Shown: positions 1 to 8,342, numbered from the stretch's first letter. The stretch: DNA of 64,000 nucleotides from CATOSP01 sp965204715 (GCA_965204715.1 OZ242009.1:3720001-3784000); one strand, 5' to 3'. The notes: a model not told the origin generated them from the letters alone. Made by a program: numbers and translations.

Positions 1-1563
1 GAGGTAGTCCGCGGTACGCAGCGCAAGCGCCTGTATCGTAGTCGTCGGGTTGATGCTCGCGCCGGTGACGAAGGTGCTCCCGTCTATGACGAACAGGTTG
101 GGAACGTCATGGCTCCGGCCCCAGCGGTCCACAACCGACGTCGCCGGGTCGTCTCCCATGCGGGCAGTGCCCAGCAGGTGCCAGCCGGCGTTGCGCCGCT
201 GGTGTGCGGTGAATATCTCCCTGGCTCCGGCGGTCTCCATCACCCGGCTGGCCATCTCAACGCCGTGGGCCAGCATCTTATCGGTGTTCTCGCTGATGGT
301 GTACTGCACCTTTGGCGCAGGTATGCCGTGACTGTCCGTAAGCTCCGGGTCCAGGGTGACCTGGTTGTGTTCCTCCGGCAGATCCTCGGTCATAATCGTG
401 ATTCCCACGGTATGACCAAACCGCTCCTCGAAGGTCTTGTGATGCTCCTCTCCCCAGGGCACCCGGTTGCCCAGCAGTCCGCCGAGCGCCGAGGACAAAG
501 GCGTAGTCGCCGCCCCGCCAATCTGGAGACCGTAGCCCCGGACAAATCCCCGGCTTAAGTCGGTCTCGTAGAATTCGTGGCTCAACATGGTGCTTCCGCG
601 CGCGCCCTGCTCTGCTCCCAGCCAATCGTCGAACACCCCCATCACCATGCCGCATGGGTGGTGCATCAGGTTCTTCCCCACCAGCCCCGAACTGTTGGCC
701 AGCCCGTCGGGGAACAGGTTTGACTTGGAGTTCAACAGCAGCCGCGCCGTCCCTATCCCGTTGGCCGCCAACACCACCACCTTCGCCCGCTGCTCCCGCA
801 GGTTCCCCTTGCTGTCGTAGTACAATGCTCCCGCCGCCCGCCCCGACTTGTCCACCATGATCTCCCGCACCCGGGCATGGGTCTTCAGCTTCGCCCCCTG
901 CTGCAATGCCTTCGGCCAGTACACTATGTCCACGCTGGCCAGGGACCGCAGCACCTCCCCGGTGTCCGGGGGCCGTCCGTCGTGGGCCACCGAGTTCAGC
1001 GCCGTGTCCGACGACCACCAGTGCCAGCCCAGCTTGTCAAAAGCCCCGGCCAGCGCCCTCCCGCCGGGCCGGATGGACAGCGGCGGGCAGGGACGTTCCG
1101 GCTTGGGCGGGTACGCCGGGTCTCCCGCATACCCCGATACCCCCATCATCCGGTCGTTCAGGTCGTAGTAAGGTTCCAGTTCGTGGTAGGTCATTGGCCA
1201 GTCGTCGCAAACGCCGTCCAGGGACTTGAGCCGGAAGTCCGAGGGATGGAACCGGGGGAAGTGGGAACCCCAGTGGATGGTGCTGCCTCCCACCGCGTTG
1301 TACATCAACGGGGCGATGGGAGTCTCCCGGCTGTTTACCGGGTAGTCCTCGGGCAGGCCGCGGACGTTGGGATCGGAGTGGAAGTCCATCTGTCCGTGCA
1401 GGGGCGCTGCGGGGTCTCCCACGGGCAGGTATCCCCTGGGCACCCAGCCGCCCTGCTCCAGGCAGACGACTTTGATCCCCGCCTGGGTCAGGCTCCATGT
1501 GAACCCCGCGCCCGATGCGCCGGCCCCGATTACCAGTACGTCGGCTACTTCGCTGCTAGGCAT
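1..1563 (-). CDS. GMC-family FAD-dependent oxidoreductase (C-terminus cut by window edge)
   Basis: The frame stays open from an ATG at 1563 to base 1, so 521 codons are visible and the stop lies outside the window. The N-terminus reads MPSSEVADVLVIGAGASGAG, a GxGxxG dinucleotide-binding motif for FAD. The visible end contains HLLGTARMG, then a Ser-Val-Val-Asp and a NPTTTIQALALRTADYL block, which is the C-terminal GMC signature with the active-site His region. The family oxidises alcohols or sugars to carbonyls; the gluconate-2-dehydrogenase-like subgroup fits best. An AGGAGAG ribosome binding site lies just before the ATG. Substrate cannot be told from the sequence. Confidence 0.9.
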   Translation of the reverse strand, partial: MPSSEVADVLVIGAGASGAGFTWSLTQAGIKVVCLEQGGWVPRGYLPVGDPAAPLHGQMDFHSDPNVRGLPEDYPVNSRETPIAPLMYNAVGGSTIHWGSHFPRFHPSDFRLKSLDGVCDDWPMTYHELEPYYDLNDRMMGVSGYAGDPAYPPKPERPCPPLSIRPGGRALAGAFDKLGWHWWSSDTALNSVAHDGRPPDTGEVLRSLASVDIVYWPKALQQGAKLKTHARVREIMVDKSGRAAGALYYDSKGNLREQRAKVVVLAANGIGTARLLLNSKSNLFPDGLANSSGLVGKNLMHHPCGMVMGVFDDWLGAEQGARGSTMLSHEFYETDLSRGFVRGYGLQIGGAATTPLSSALGGLLGNRVPWGEEHHKTFEERFGHTVGITIMTEDLPEEHNQVTLDPELTDSHGIPAPKVQYTISENTDKMLAHGVEMASRVMETAGAREIFTAHQRRNAGWHLLGTARMGDDPATSVVDRWGRSHDVPNLFVIDGSTFVTGASINPTTTIQALALRTADYL

Positions 1564-1631
1564 GGTCTCTCCTGTACGGGACGGTTTCTTCAGACGGCTT
1601 CTTCAGCAGGCGCTCTGCAAGCGAGCAACAA

Positions 1632-1662
1632 CCATCTTCTTGTTACGCCATCTTCTTGTTAC
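1632..1662. repeat. 15-bp tandem duplication between GMC and thiolase genes
   Basis: CCATCTTCTTGTTAC occurs twice, at 1632-1646 and 1648-1662, separated by one G. It sits in the 136-bp gap between the GMC gene start and the thiolase stop. No function is apparent; replication slippage would explain it. Confidence 0.8.
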
Positions 1663-1699
1663 TCCGAGGAAAAGAAAGCGACCGCTGTCCAGACCTTCT

Positions 1700-2899
1700 C
1701 TAGCGGGCCCGCTCAAATACGGCCGCCACTCCCTGGCCTCCGCCGACACACATGGTTTCCAGGCCCCACTGCACATCGCGCCGCTCCATCTCATGGAGCA
1801 GGGTCGTCAGTATGCGAGCGCCGGTGGCTGCGATGGGATGACCCAGGGATATGCCGGACCCGTTCACATTCAGCTTATCGTGATTGGGCAGTTTCCACTC
1901 TCGCAGCACCGCCAGCACCTGTGCGGCAAACGCCTCGTTCAACTCGATCAGGTCCATGTCCTCCAGGTTCATGCCCAGCTTGCCCATGACCTTGGACACT
2001 GCCCCCACCGGCCCGATGCCCATGTATGCCGGGTGACAGCCGGTAACTGCCCATCCCCTCAGGTAACCCATCGGGGTGAGACCGAACTCCTCCAGCTTGT
2101 CCTCCGCAACAACCAGGCATACCGATGCCGCATCATTCTGACTGCTGGCGTTGCCTGCCGTAACGGTGCCGTCGGGCATGATGGGCCGCAGCCGGGCCAG
2201 CGCCTCCATCGACGTGTCGGCCCTGGGGTTCTCGTCAGTGGCGAATGCGACGGGATCGCCCCTTCTCTGCGGGACCGGAACACCGACAATTTCCTTCTCA
2301 AACTTGCCCGCCTCAATCGCTGCCACCGCTCGCTGGTGGCTGCGCAGAGCGTACTCGTCCTGTTCGTCGCGGGAAATCTCGTACTGCTTGGCCAGGTTTT
2401 CCGCAGTCTCGATCATGCCGGAGATGTAGCCAAACCGTTCTTCGGGAGATATGGTCTCCCTGGCCCGCGCCAGCCGGTCGTGGAATGTCACCGACCCGAA
2501 CCGCGCTCCCCACCGGGACTCATTGGAGTAGAACTCCGCCGTGCTCATGCTCTCTACGCCCCCGGCAATGACCGCGTCGGCGTTCTCGGTCTGCACCAGC
2601 ATCGATGCGTTGAGGATCGCCTGCAATCCCGACGAACATCGCCGGTCGAGCTGGTAACCCGGCACCTCAATGGGCAGCCCCGCCTTTAGCGAGACCAGCC
2701 GCCCAATCGCGGGGTTCTCGCCGCTGGGATACCCGTGGCCCAGGATAACGTCGTCAACGTTCTCCGCGTCCAGCCCGCTCCGTTCCAGCGCCGCTTGAAC
2801 GGCTATGCTCCCCAGCTCCGCAGCGGAGGTGCCGCGCAAAGTACCGCCAAAGTTACCGACGGCGGTACGCACAGGTGACACGATTGCAACTCCTCGCAT
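1700..2899 (-). CDS. thiolase (acetyl-CoA acetyltransferase family)
   Basis: A 399-residue thiolase, the usual family length. The nucleophilic Cys is C88 in RRCSSG, the NEAFAAQ block and the catalytic His in GHPIAATG follow, and the second Cys is in CVGGGQG near the C-terminus, so the active site is complete. The start is the ATG at 2899 because AAGGAG lies 7 bp upstream; an upstream in-frame extension to 2983 has no site. The enzyme condenses or cleaves acyl-CoA and acetyl-CoA. Its position behind a GMC oxidoreductase, in a window rich in CoA-transferases, suggests a degradative role, which is inference. Confidence 0.93.
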   Translation of the reverse strand: MRGVAIVSPVRTAVGNFGGTLRGTSAAELGSIAVQAALERSGLDAENVDDVILGHGYPSGENPAIGRLVSLKAGLPIEVPGYQLDRRCSSGLQAILNASMLVQTENADAVIAGGVESMSTAEFYSNESRWGARFGSVTFHDRLARARETISPEERFGYISGMIETAENLAKQYEISRDEQDEYALRSHQRAVAAIEAGKFEKEIVGVPVPQRRGDPVAFATDENPRADTSMEALARLRPIMPDGTVTAGNASSQNDAASVCLVVAEDKLEEFGLTPMGYLRGWAVTGCHPAYMGIGPVGAVSKVMGKLGMNLEDMDLIELNEAFAAQVLAVLREWKLPNHDKLNVNGSGISLGHPIAATGARILTTLLHEMERRDVQWGLETMCVGGGQGVAAVFERAR

Positions 2900-2936
2900 G
2901 TCCAACTCCTTGGCAATTGATGGCGTGTGGGACCCA

Positions 2937-2949
2937 GGATAGCCTATCC
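2937..2949. promoter_or_regulatory. perfect palindrome upstream of thiolase
   Basis: GGATAG-C-CTATCC is a perfect 6-1-6 inverted repeat about 38 bp upstream of the thiolase ATG, where an operator could sit. TTGACC, read on the minus strand, lies about 20 bp further upstream. The role as a regulator site is inference. Confidence 0.35.
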
Positions 2950-3083
2950 GATTAGACCGGCGGCCAGGGTCAACGGCTATCATACAGTGCGGAAACTTGG
3001 GTGTCTAATGACGTGAACGCGAGGAGATGTCAAGGAGCGGGAAACGGGACCTCCCCGCGCTCCAGCAACCCATGCTTGCCGCG

Positions 3084-3113
3084 TTGACACTGCCCGAACC
3101 CCACTCCTATACT
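3084..3113 (+). promoter_or_regulatory. promoter of tRNA-Ala
   Basis: TTGACA at 3084-3089 and TATACT at 3108-3113 are separated by 18 bp. This predicts a start a few bases before the mature tRNA 5' end at 3125. It is a near-consensus housekeeping sigma promoter. Confidence 0.8.
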
Positions 3114-3124
3114 TGAAACCCCGA

Positions 3125-3199
3125 GGGGGTGTAGCTCAGAGGGAGAGCACCTGCTTTGCACGCAGGGGGTCAGGGGTTCGAATCCCCTCACCTCCACCA
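3125..3199 (+). tRNA. tRNA-Ala (anticodon TGC)
   Basis: A complete cloverleaf: acceptor GGGGGTG pairs with CACCTCC and contains the G3-U70 wobble that identifies alanine tRNAs. The anticodon stem CCTGC/GCAGG closes the loop TTTGCAC, giving anticodon TGC. The T arm has GGTTCGAATCC. The 3' CCA is encoded at 3197-3199. It is followed at once by fragments of a transposase-like sequence. Confidence 0.97.
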
Positions 3200-3200
3200 T

Positions 3201-3250
3201 TTGACTCTTCATAGCTGGACCCTCCCAGCGAAAACTTCGCAACTTGTTGC
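3201..3250 (+). repeat. short imperfect repeat, copy A (pair at 4791-4840)
   Basis: About 42 bp from GACTCTTCATA through CGAAAACTTCGCAA match 4793-4833 with roughly six differences and one gap. The two copies flank the DAHP synthase gene. Copy A abuts the 3' end of tRNA-Ala and overlaps the 3' end of a transposase-like fragment read on the minus strand. Confidence 0.6.
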
Positions 3251-3403
3251 GCTCAGGCCACCGCAGAGGATAATGCAAAGGGCGATGACCAGGACGTTGT
3301 GCAGAAAATGCCGCTCCGCGTTACCGTGTCTGGGATCATCAAAGGGCTCGAGTCCCTCAATCGTCATCCCCATCACTACTAACTCTATACAACTTGGCGC
3401 CAA
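3209..3403 (-). pseudogene. fragment resembling the N-terminus of an ISAs1-family transposase
   Basis: The 64-codon minus-strand frame contains IEGLEPFDDPRHGNAERHFL followed by HNVLVIALCIILCGG. The DPR motif, then a hydrophobic LxDxLxIAxxAVLxG-like stretch and CGG, is how I remember the N-terminal domain of ISAs1/H-repeat transposases. The frame stops after FAGRVQL, so the DDE catalytic domain is missing. No terminal inverted repeats were found. It could be a chance frame, but the match pattern is long. A related scrap is present near 4800 on the other side of aroG. Confidence 0.45.
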
Positions 3404-3500
3404 ACCACTGCGCCTCTATCTGCATCTACATCCCCTGCTGCAACACCTCCTACACCACTCCCCTCAAATGCGATTGCCCTGAAGACCCTTTCAGGACCCG

Positions 3501-3529
3501 TTGACTTCAACCCGGCGGGCGAGTAGTAT
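3501..3529 (+). promoter_or_regulatory. promoter of DAHP synthase gene
   Basis: TTGACT at 3501-3506 and TAGTAT at 3524-3529 have a 17-bp spacer. The predicted transcript starts near 3536, which rules out translation starts further upstream and supports the GTG start at 3582. Confidence 0.7.
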
Positions 3530-3581
3530 CTTTTCCACAAGAAAATTGCCTGGGTCACTATATTTATTTGGAAGGAATACC

Positions 3582-4652
3582 GTGCAACCGTCGGCAACTA
3601 GAGATGTACACATCGAGTCCATGCAGCCTCTCACCACCCCGCGAAATCTCTTCAGCTCTCTCCCCATAACTCCCGCCGTGGAAAAGACTGTCTTAGAGGG
3701 CCGGGAACAGGTGCGAAAGGTTCTCAATGGCGAGGATCTCAGGCTGCTGCTCATCGTCGGTCCCTGCTCCATCCACAGCAAGGAGTCTGCCCTGGAATAC
3801 GCGGGCCGCCTCAAGGAACTGTCCGAAGAACTCAGCGACCGCCTTCTCATCGTGATGCGGGTCTATTTCGAAAAGCCCCGCACCACCGTTGGCTGGAAGG
3901 GGCTTATTTATGACCCCCACCTCAATGACACCTTCGACATCGAGGCCGGACTCCGCACCGCCCGCTCTCTCCTTCTCGAAATCAGCGAGATGGGGGTGTA
4001 CGCCGGCACCGAGTTCCTCGACCCGGTCGTCCCTCAATATCTGGCCGGCCTGATAACCTGGGGCACCATCGGCGCACGCACGACCGAGAGCCAGATCCAC
4101 CGGCAGATGGCCAGCGGCCTGAGCATGCCCGTCGGATTCAAGAACGGCACCGACGGCAATGCCCAGATCGCCGTCGACGCCATGCTGTCAGCCCGCAGCC
4201 CGCATGGTTTTCTGGGCATGGACGGCGATGGCCACACCGCCCTCATCCGCACCACCGGCAACCCCGACGGGCACCTTGTGCTCCGAGGCGGCAATGCGGG
4301 ACCCAATTTTGGCGCCGAAGCTATCGCTGAGGCCAAGGACCGCCTGGGGAAGGCCGGCGTCCGCTCCCAGCTCATGGTTGACTGCAGCCACGGCAACTCC
4401 AACAAGGACCACACGCAGCAGGCCCGTGCTTTCAAGGATGTAGTTTCCCAGAGGATCAGCGGGGACCGTGACATCATTGGCGTGATGCTGGAGAGCAACC
4501 TCAACGAGGGCAACCAGCGACTCTGCGAAGACCTTTCCCAGTTGCAGTACGGCGTCTCCATCACCGACGCCTGCATCGGCTGGGGAGAGACCGAGGAGCT
4601 GCTCCATTGGGCCTACGAAGCCATGGGTGACCTCGTCCCCACTCCCGTCTAG
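3582..4652 (+). CDS. aroG: class I 3-deoxy-7-phosphoheptulonate synthase (DAHP synthase, AroF/G/H type)
   Basis: The 356-residue protein matches the length of the AroG family. It contains VGPCSIH, then MRVYFEKPRTTVGWKG (the phosphoenolpyruvate and metal region), GARTTESQIHR and DCSHGNSNK. The enzyme condenses phosphoenolpyruvate with erythrose 4-phosphate, the first step of the shikimate pathway to aromatic amino acids. The start is the GTG at 3582 with AAGGA five bases upstream; an in-frame ATG at 3621 has no ribosome site. It is a single-gene unit with its own promoter and a strong hairpin terminator. The short N-terminus looks like the allosteric AroG type, but the feedback ligand cannot be inferred. 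Confidence 0.95.
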   Translation: MQPSATRDVHIESMQPLTTPRNLFSSLPITPAVEKTVLEGREQVRKVLNGEDLRLLLIVGPCSIHSKESALEYAGRLKELSEELSDRLLIVMRVYFEKPRTTVGWKGLIYDPHLNDTFDIEAGLRTARSLLLEISEMGVYAGTEFLDPVVPQYLAGLITWGTIGARTTESQIHRQMASGLSMPVGFKNGTDGNAQIAVDAMLSARSPHGFLGMDGDGHTALIRTTGNPDGHLVLRGGNAGPNFGAEAIAEAKDRLGKAGVRSQLMVDCSHGNSNKDHTQQARAFKDVVSQRISGDRDIIGVMLESNLNEGNQRLCEDLSQLQYGVSITDACIGWGETEELLHWAYEAMGDLVPTPV

Positions 4653-4677
4653 CCGGGTCTCCACACTCAGACTGCAG

Positions 4678-4711
4678 AAACCGCCGGGGTTACCTAATCC
4701 CCCGGCGGTTT
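4678..4711 (+). terminator. hairpin terminator after aroG
   Basis: AAACCGCCGGGG (4678-4689) pairs perfectly with CCCCGGCGGTTT (4700-4711) around a 10-nt loop, 25 nt after the aroG stop. The following bases are GTCTTCC, so the T tract is weak, but the stem is very stable. Confidence 0.75.
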
Positions 4712-4756
4712 GTCTTCCCCCAGCCCTCCCATGCCCTGCACAACGTACTGGACTGT

Positions 4757-4786
4757 TTGACAAAATTGGAACATGTTTGGTATACG
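4757..4786 (+). promoter_or_regulatory. promoter of the restriction-modification island
   Basis: TTGACA at 4757-4762 and TATACG at 4781-4786 have an 18-bp spacer. The predicted start near 4793 leaves a leader of about 190 nt before hsdM, and the leader begins with repeat copy B. Confidence 0.7.
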
Positions 4787-4790
4787 ATCC

Positions 4791-4840
4791 TCGACTCCTC
4801 ATATCTGGACCTCCCATCGAAAAGTTCGCAATTCGGCACG
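4791..4840 (+). repeat. short imperfect repeat, copy B (pair at 3201-3250)
   Basis: GACTCCTCATATCTGGACC and CGAAAAGTTCGCAA mirror copy A. On the minus strand it encodes NCELFDGRS, comparable to SCEVFAGRV in copy A, so both may derive from the same mobile element gene. It lies in the leader of hsdM. The rest of the 4712-4981 gap holds only the promoter. Confidence 0.55.
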
Positions 4841-4981
4841 TTCCGGCCCACCACCGGAACAGTCGCTCGTGCCATTGGTATGAGCATCGAGGTCCATAGC
4901 TTGGGCCCACCCCGATTATGTCCAAAGAACCGCGTCCACCTCTTTCACCATATACTGAATTATTCCTGTCCGCGTGACGAA

Positions 4982-7105
4982 ATGATGAACCACAGTGAGA
5001 TTGCCAACTTCATTTGGGGTGTCGCGAACCTGGTCCGGGACGCCTTCAAGAGGGGGAAGTACCAGGATGTCATCCTGCCGCTCACCGTATTGCGGCGGCT
5101 TGACTGCGTGCTCGGACCCACCAAGGAGGAGGTCCTTCAGCGTCAGGCTGAGCTCCGTGGCAGAGGGTTGGAGGACTTGCATAGCCAACTCTGCCGGTCT
5201 TCCGGTTTCGCTTTCTACAATACCTCCCGATACGACTTCGCGCTGCTGCTGGCGGACGCCCCCAACGTCGCCGCCAACTTGAGGAACTACATCGCGGGTT
5301 TCAGCCAGAATATGCGGGAGGTACTGGAAAGGTTCGACTTCGACAACACCATCAGCAAGCTCGACGAGGCGGGCCTGCTCTTCCAGGTGCTGGAGAGATT
5401 CGGGAATGTGGACCTTCATCCCGACCGCATTGATAACGCCATGATGGGCACAATTTTCGAGGAGCTGATCCGCCGATTCAACGAAGCGCTGAACGAGAAT
5501 CCTGGCGAGCACTTTACACCCCGGGACGTGGTACACCTCATGGTCGGCCTGATGCTTGCCGGAGATGAAAACAGAATCGGCGGCAGCGGTGTGGTGCGTA
5601 CCGTCTATGATCCCTGCTGTGGCTCCGGTGGAATGCTGACCATCGCCAAGGAGCGCATCAACACCGGCCACCTGGATAACGGCAATCAGCTGACCGGACC
5701 GGTCAATCCAAATGCTGAGATCCACCTCTTCGGCCAGGAGGTGAACCCGGAGACATGGGCGGTTTCCAAATCGGACCTGTATATGAAAGACCCCACAGGC
5801 CGGGACGCCGACAGCATAGTCTTCGGAACCACCCTCTCCAACGACCGGCACGCGGCCAGGTCCTTCGACTACCTGATCGCGAATCCGCCCTACGGGAAGG
5901 ACTGGAAGCGGGACGAGAATGCGGTTCGCGCCGAGCATAATAGAGGCAGTGCCGGCAGATTTGGGCCGGGTCTCCCGCGCATAAGCGATGGTCAACTCCT
6001 GTTCCTGTTGCATATGCTCGCCCGCGCCAAGGCTCCGGAGGAAGGCGGCTCGCGCATCGCCATCATTATGAACGGGTCTCCCCTCTTTACCGGGGACGCT
6101 GCCAGCGGCGAGAGTGAGATACGCCGCTACATCTTTGAGAACGACCTGCTGGAAGCCCTGATCGCTCTACCCGAGCAACTCTTCTACAACACCGGCATTG
6201 CCACTTACATCTGGCTCCTTACCAACCGGAAAACCCCGGAACGCAAGGGCATGGTGCAGCTCATCGACGCTTCCGAATTCTGGACTTCGATGCCCCGAAG
6301 CCTGGGCGACAAGCGCCGGCAGGTTCCCCTGGAGAAAGCCCGCGACATCCTGAAAATCCTTGGAGACTACCGGGACGGGGAGACCCGCCGGATTGCCAAA
6401 GACGGCAGGGAAGAAAAAGCCGTGGTAAGCCACATCTTCCCCACGGCCCACTTTGGGTTCCGAAAGATCACGGTGGAACGCCCGCTCCGGCTCAACTTCC
6501 AGGCAATCCCGGAACGTATCAAGCGGCTTGAAGACGAAAGAGGCTTCCAAAACCTGGCCAAGTCAAGGAAACGAGGTTACGCAGCCACTCGGGAAGAAGC
6601 GCAAGGACGCAGGTTACAAGAGTCGCTCCGGAACATGCTGAACGGCTTGCCCGAAACGGTGGTAAGGGACCGAAGGGCCTTTGAAGGCATCCTTGACGAC
6701 GCATCGAAGCGCGCTGAGATTAAGCTGTCTGCTCCCGTTCGCAAAGCGGTCCTCAACGCACTGGCGGAGCGCGACGAAACGGCAGCCATTTGCACCGACA
6801 AGGCTGGCAAACCGGAGCCGGACCCGGAACTGCGCGACACTGAACGTGTGCCTCTGGCTGAGGACGTGAACGCCTTCTTCGAACGTGAAGTCAAGCCCCA
6901 CGTGCCCGATGCCTGGGTTGACGACTCCAAGAGGGATGCCAAGGACGGCGAGGTTGGGATAGTAGGCTACGAAATCAATTTCAACCGCTACTTCTACCGG
7001 TATTCCCCGCCGCGTCCGCTGGAGGACATCGAGGCAGACATACAGGGCATTGAAGCGGACATCGTTCAAATGTTGCGAGAGGTTACGGCGTCAGCGTCCC
7101 CTTAA
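4982..7105 (+). CDS. hsdM: type I restriction-modification system DNA methylase subunit
   Basis: The 707-residue protein has the N-terminal helical HsdM domain (LTVLRRLDCVL near residue 40). It carries the S-adenosylmethionine motif DPCCGSGGM at 210-218 and the catalytic N6-adenine motif NPPYG at 301-305. It methylates adenine in the target chosen by HsdS, protecting host DNA, and forms the core of the restriction complex. Two adjacent ATGs (4982, 4985) are possible; no strong ribosome site separates them. It heads an island running to 14930 on the same strand. The C-terminal 200 residues are longer than in short HsdM proteins and are rich in charged helices. Confidence 0.95.
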   Translation: MMNHSEIANFIWGVANLVRDAFKRGKYQDVILPLTVLRRLDCVLGPTKEEVLQRQAELRGRGLEDLHSQLCRSSGFAFYNTSRYDFALLLADAPNVAANLRNYIAGFSQNMREVLERFDFDNTISKLDEAGLLFQVLERFGNVDLHPDRIDNAMMGTIFEELIRRFNEALNENPGEHFTPRDVVHLMVGLMLAGDENRIGGSGVVRTVYDPCCGSGGMLTIAKERINTGHLDNGNQLTGPVNPNAEIHLFGQEVNPETWAVSKSDLYMKDPTGRDADSIVFGTTLSNDRHAARSFDYLIANPPYGKDWKRDENAVRAEHNRGSAGRFGPGLPRISDGQLLFLLHMLARAKAPEEGGSRIAIIMNGSPLFTGDAASGESEIRRYIFENDLLEALIALPEQLFYNTGIATYIWLLTNRKTPERKGMVQLIDASEFWTSMPRSLGDKRRQVPLEKARDILKILGDYRDGETRRIAKDGREEKAVVSHIFPTAHFGFRKITVERPLRLNFQAIPERIKRLEDERGFQNLAKSRKRGYAATREEAQGRRLQESLRNMLNGLPETVVRDRRAFEGILDDASKRAEIKLSAPVRKAVLNALAERDETAAICTDKAGKPEPDPELRDTERVPLAEDVNAFFEREVKPHVPDAWVDDSKRDAKDGEVGIVGYEINFNRYFYRYSPPRPLEDIEADIQGIEADIVQMLREVTASASP

Positions 7106-7133
7106 CCGTTTGGCCTCCCATGATGTCCTGAAA

Positions 7134-7164
7134 AGGTCGGCAAACCTATAACATTTGCCGACCT
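7134..7164. promoter_or_regulatory. perfect 11-bp inverted repeat, candidate operator or hairpin
   Basis: AGGTCGGCAAA and TTTGCCGACCT are perfect complements around a 9-nt loop. The element ends 4 bp before the -35 box of the next promoter. No T tract follows, so an operator fits better than a terminator; AbiEi-type proteins are known to bind inverted repeats at their own promoters. Confidence 0.6.
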
Positions 7165-7167
7165 AAA

Positions 7168-7196
7168 TTTACAATCCCTTCGCGGTCTTGTAGAAT
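7168..7196 (+). promoter_or_regulatory. internal promoter before the AbiEi-like gene
   Basis: TTTACA at 7168-7173 and TAGAAT at 7191-7196 have a 17-bp spacer. The predicted start is about 30 nt before the ATG at 7232. It would let the inner genes be expressed apart from hsdM. Confidence 0.65.
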
Positions 7197-7231
7197 GTTG
7201 GTATCGCCAACGCCGACAGGACTAACACGCA

Positions 7232-7834
7232 ATGACCGTGGAACTCACACAGGACATCCTTCACGAAGCCGGCATCGGCAACTTCTTCCGTCCGAGTCAA
7301 CTGGAGGCGCTGGGGATACCCTATCACAGGCTTCGACAACTTGAGGCTGATGAAGCCGTCGAGCGCGTGGGATGGGGCCTTTACCGGTTGACCGAAACAG
7401 AACCCACGGAACGCTACTCGATTGCTTCCGTGTGCGCCCGGGTCCCCAACTCGATAGTCTGCCTGCTATCGGCGCTCCAGGTGCATGAGATTGGCACCCA
7501 ACTCCCGCGCCACGTCTGGATCGCCATACCCCACAAGGCAAAGGCCCCCATTCTGAAGGGAGTCGGTGTACGTCTGGTCCGTTTCAGCGCCGCCGCCTTG
7601 ACCTATGGAGTCCAGGAAACCAGTTTTGAGGAAGTTCCCGCTCGAATTACCTCCCCGGCCCGAACGATAGTTGATTGTTTCCGGTTCCAGCGCCTAATCG
7701 GAAGGGAGGCCGCGCTGGAAGCACTCCGGGAGGCACTCCGGGACCGTAAGGTGACGACCGCCGAACTCAATCGCACCCTTGAGTTCCTGCCTTCGCGCCG
7801 CCTCAGGGCCATACTGGAAACCGGGGTTCTATGA
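7232..7834 (+). CDS. AbiEi-like transcriptional regulator / antitoxin
   Basis: The 200-residue protein begins with a winged-helix region (GNFFRPSQLEALGIPYHRLR, then a basic turn and GLYRL). A conserved middle part (ERYSIASVCARVPNSIVCLL, then ALQVHEI) and a TSPARTIVDCFRFQ block follow. This is the pattern of AbiEi-family antitoxins, which repress their own promoter and counter the AbiEii nucleotidyltransferase toxin. No AbiEii gene follows; the next gene encodes a membrane protein. It could therefore be a regulator of the downstream genes. The family call is good; the role is inference. Confidence 0.8.
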   Translation: MTVELTQDILHEAGIGNFFRPSQLEALGIPYHRLRQLEADEAVERVGWGLYRLTETEPTERYSIASVCARVPNSIVCLLSALQVHEIGTQLPRHVWIAIPHKAKAPILKGVGVRLVRFSAAALTYGVQETSFEEVPARITSPARTIVDCFRFQRLIGREAALEALREALRDRKVTTAELNRTLEFLPSRRLRAILETGVL

Positions 7835-7868
7835 GCCCGTCAGTAAAGTACCGAGGGAGCAAGACAAC

Positions 7869-8342
7869 ATGGTTGAGAGCCAGCCCCTCAATGAAGAATC
7901 CGCCGCCGTACAGACACACCTGACCATCATGCAGGGCGTGATAAACCGGATGGCGGAGAACAGCCGCTCCTGCAAGGTGTGGTGCGTCACCCTCGTCGCC
8001 GCAACCCTGGTGCTGGTAGCCCGGACCGGGGAACCCCAGCACGCGCTGATTGCGTTGGTCCCGACGCTGTTGTTCCTGTTCCTGGACTCTTACTACCTGG
8101 CGCTGGAGCGGGCGTTCATCAAGTCTCAGAACGCATTCGTAGGCAAGCTGCACCGGGGCGAGCTAGAATCCGCCGACATTTACCGGGTAATCCCGTCGGG
8201 TATGGGGTTGCCCCTGATTATGAGGTGTCTGTTCGGTTCGGTGTCGATATGGCCCTTCTACCTGCTGGTCGCCGTAACGATACTCCTCACCTGGTGGCTC
8301 ATAATCCCGTCGGATACCCCACTCACCGGAGGAAAACCTTGA
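7869..8342 (+). CDS. multi-spanning membrane protein paired with TIR-like gene
   Basis: I do not recognise a named family. The 157-residue protein has a polar N-terminus of about 35 residues and two membrane helices around 37-53 and 58-76. A cytosolic middle (KSQNAFVGKLHRGELE) and one long or two short hydrophobic segments at 118-150 follow. The start is the ATG at 7869, with GAGGGAG about nine bases upstream. Its TGA overlaps the TTG start of the TIR-like gene, so the two are translationally coupled. In known TIR defence systems a membrane protein often acts as the effector; that role is inferred here. Confidence 0.75.
   Translation: MVESQPLNEESAAVQTHLTIMQGVINRMAENSRSCKVWCVTLVAATLVLVARTGEPQHALIALVPTLLFLFLDSYYLALERAFIKSQNAFVGKLHRGELESADIYRVIPSGMGLPLIMRCLFGSVSIWPFYLLVAVTILLTWWLIIPSDTPLTGGKP

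Noticed and set aside
877..1989. 370-codon plus-strand frame over the GMC and thiolase genes
   Set aside because: It crosses two genes and a gap and has no recognisable domain; the real coding frames are on the minus strand.
3030..3278. Minus-strand frame containing GFEPLTPCVQSRCSP
   Set aside because: This is the antisense of tRNA-Ala; the peptide is a known false signature of tRNA genes.
7134..7164. Inverted repeat as a simple terminator of hsdM
   Set aside because: No T tract follows and a promoter begins 4 bp later, so an operator reading is preferred, though termination is not excluded.
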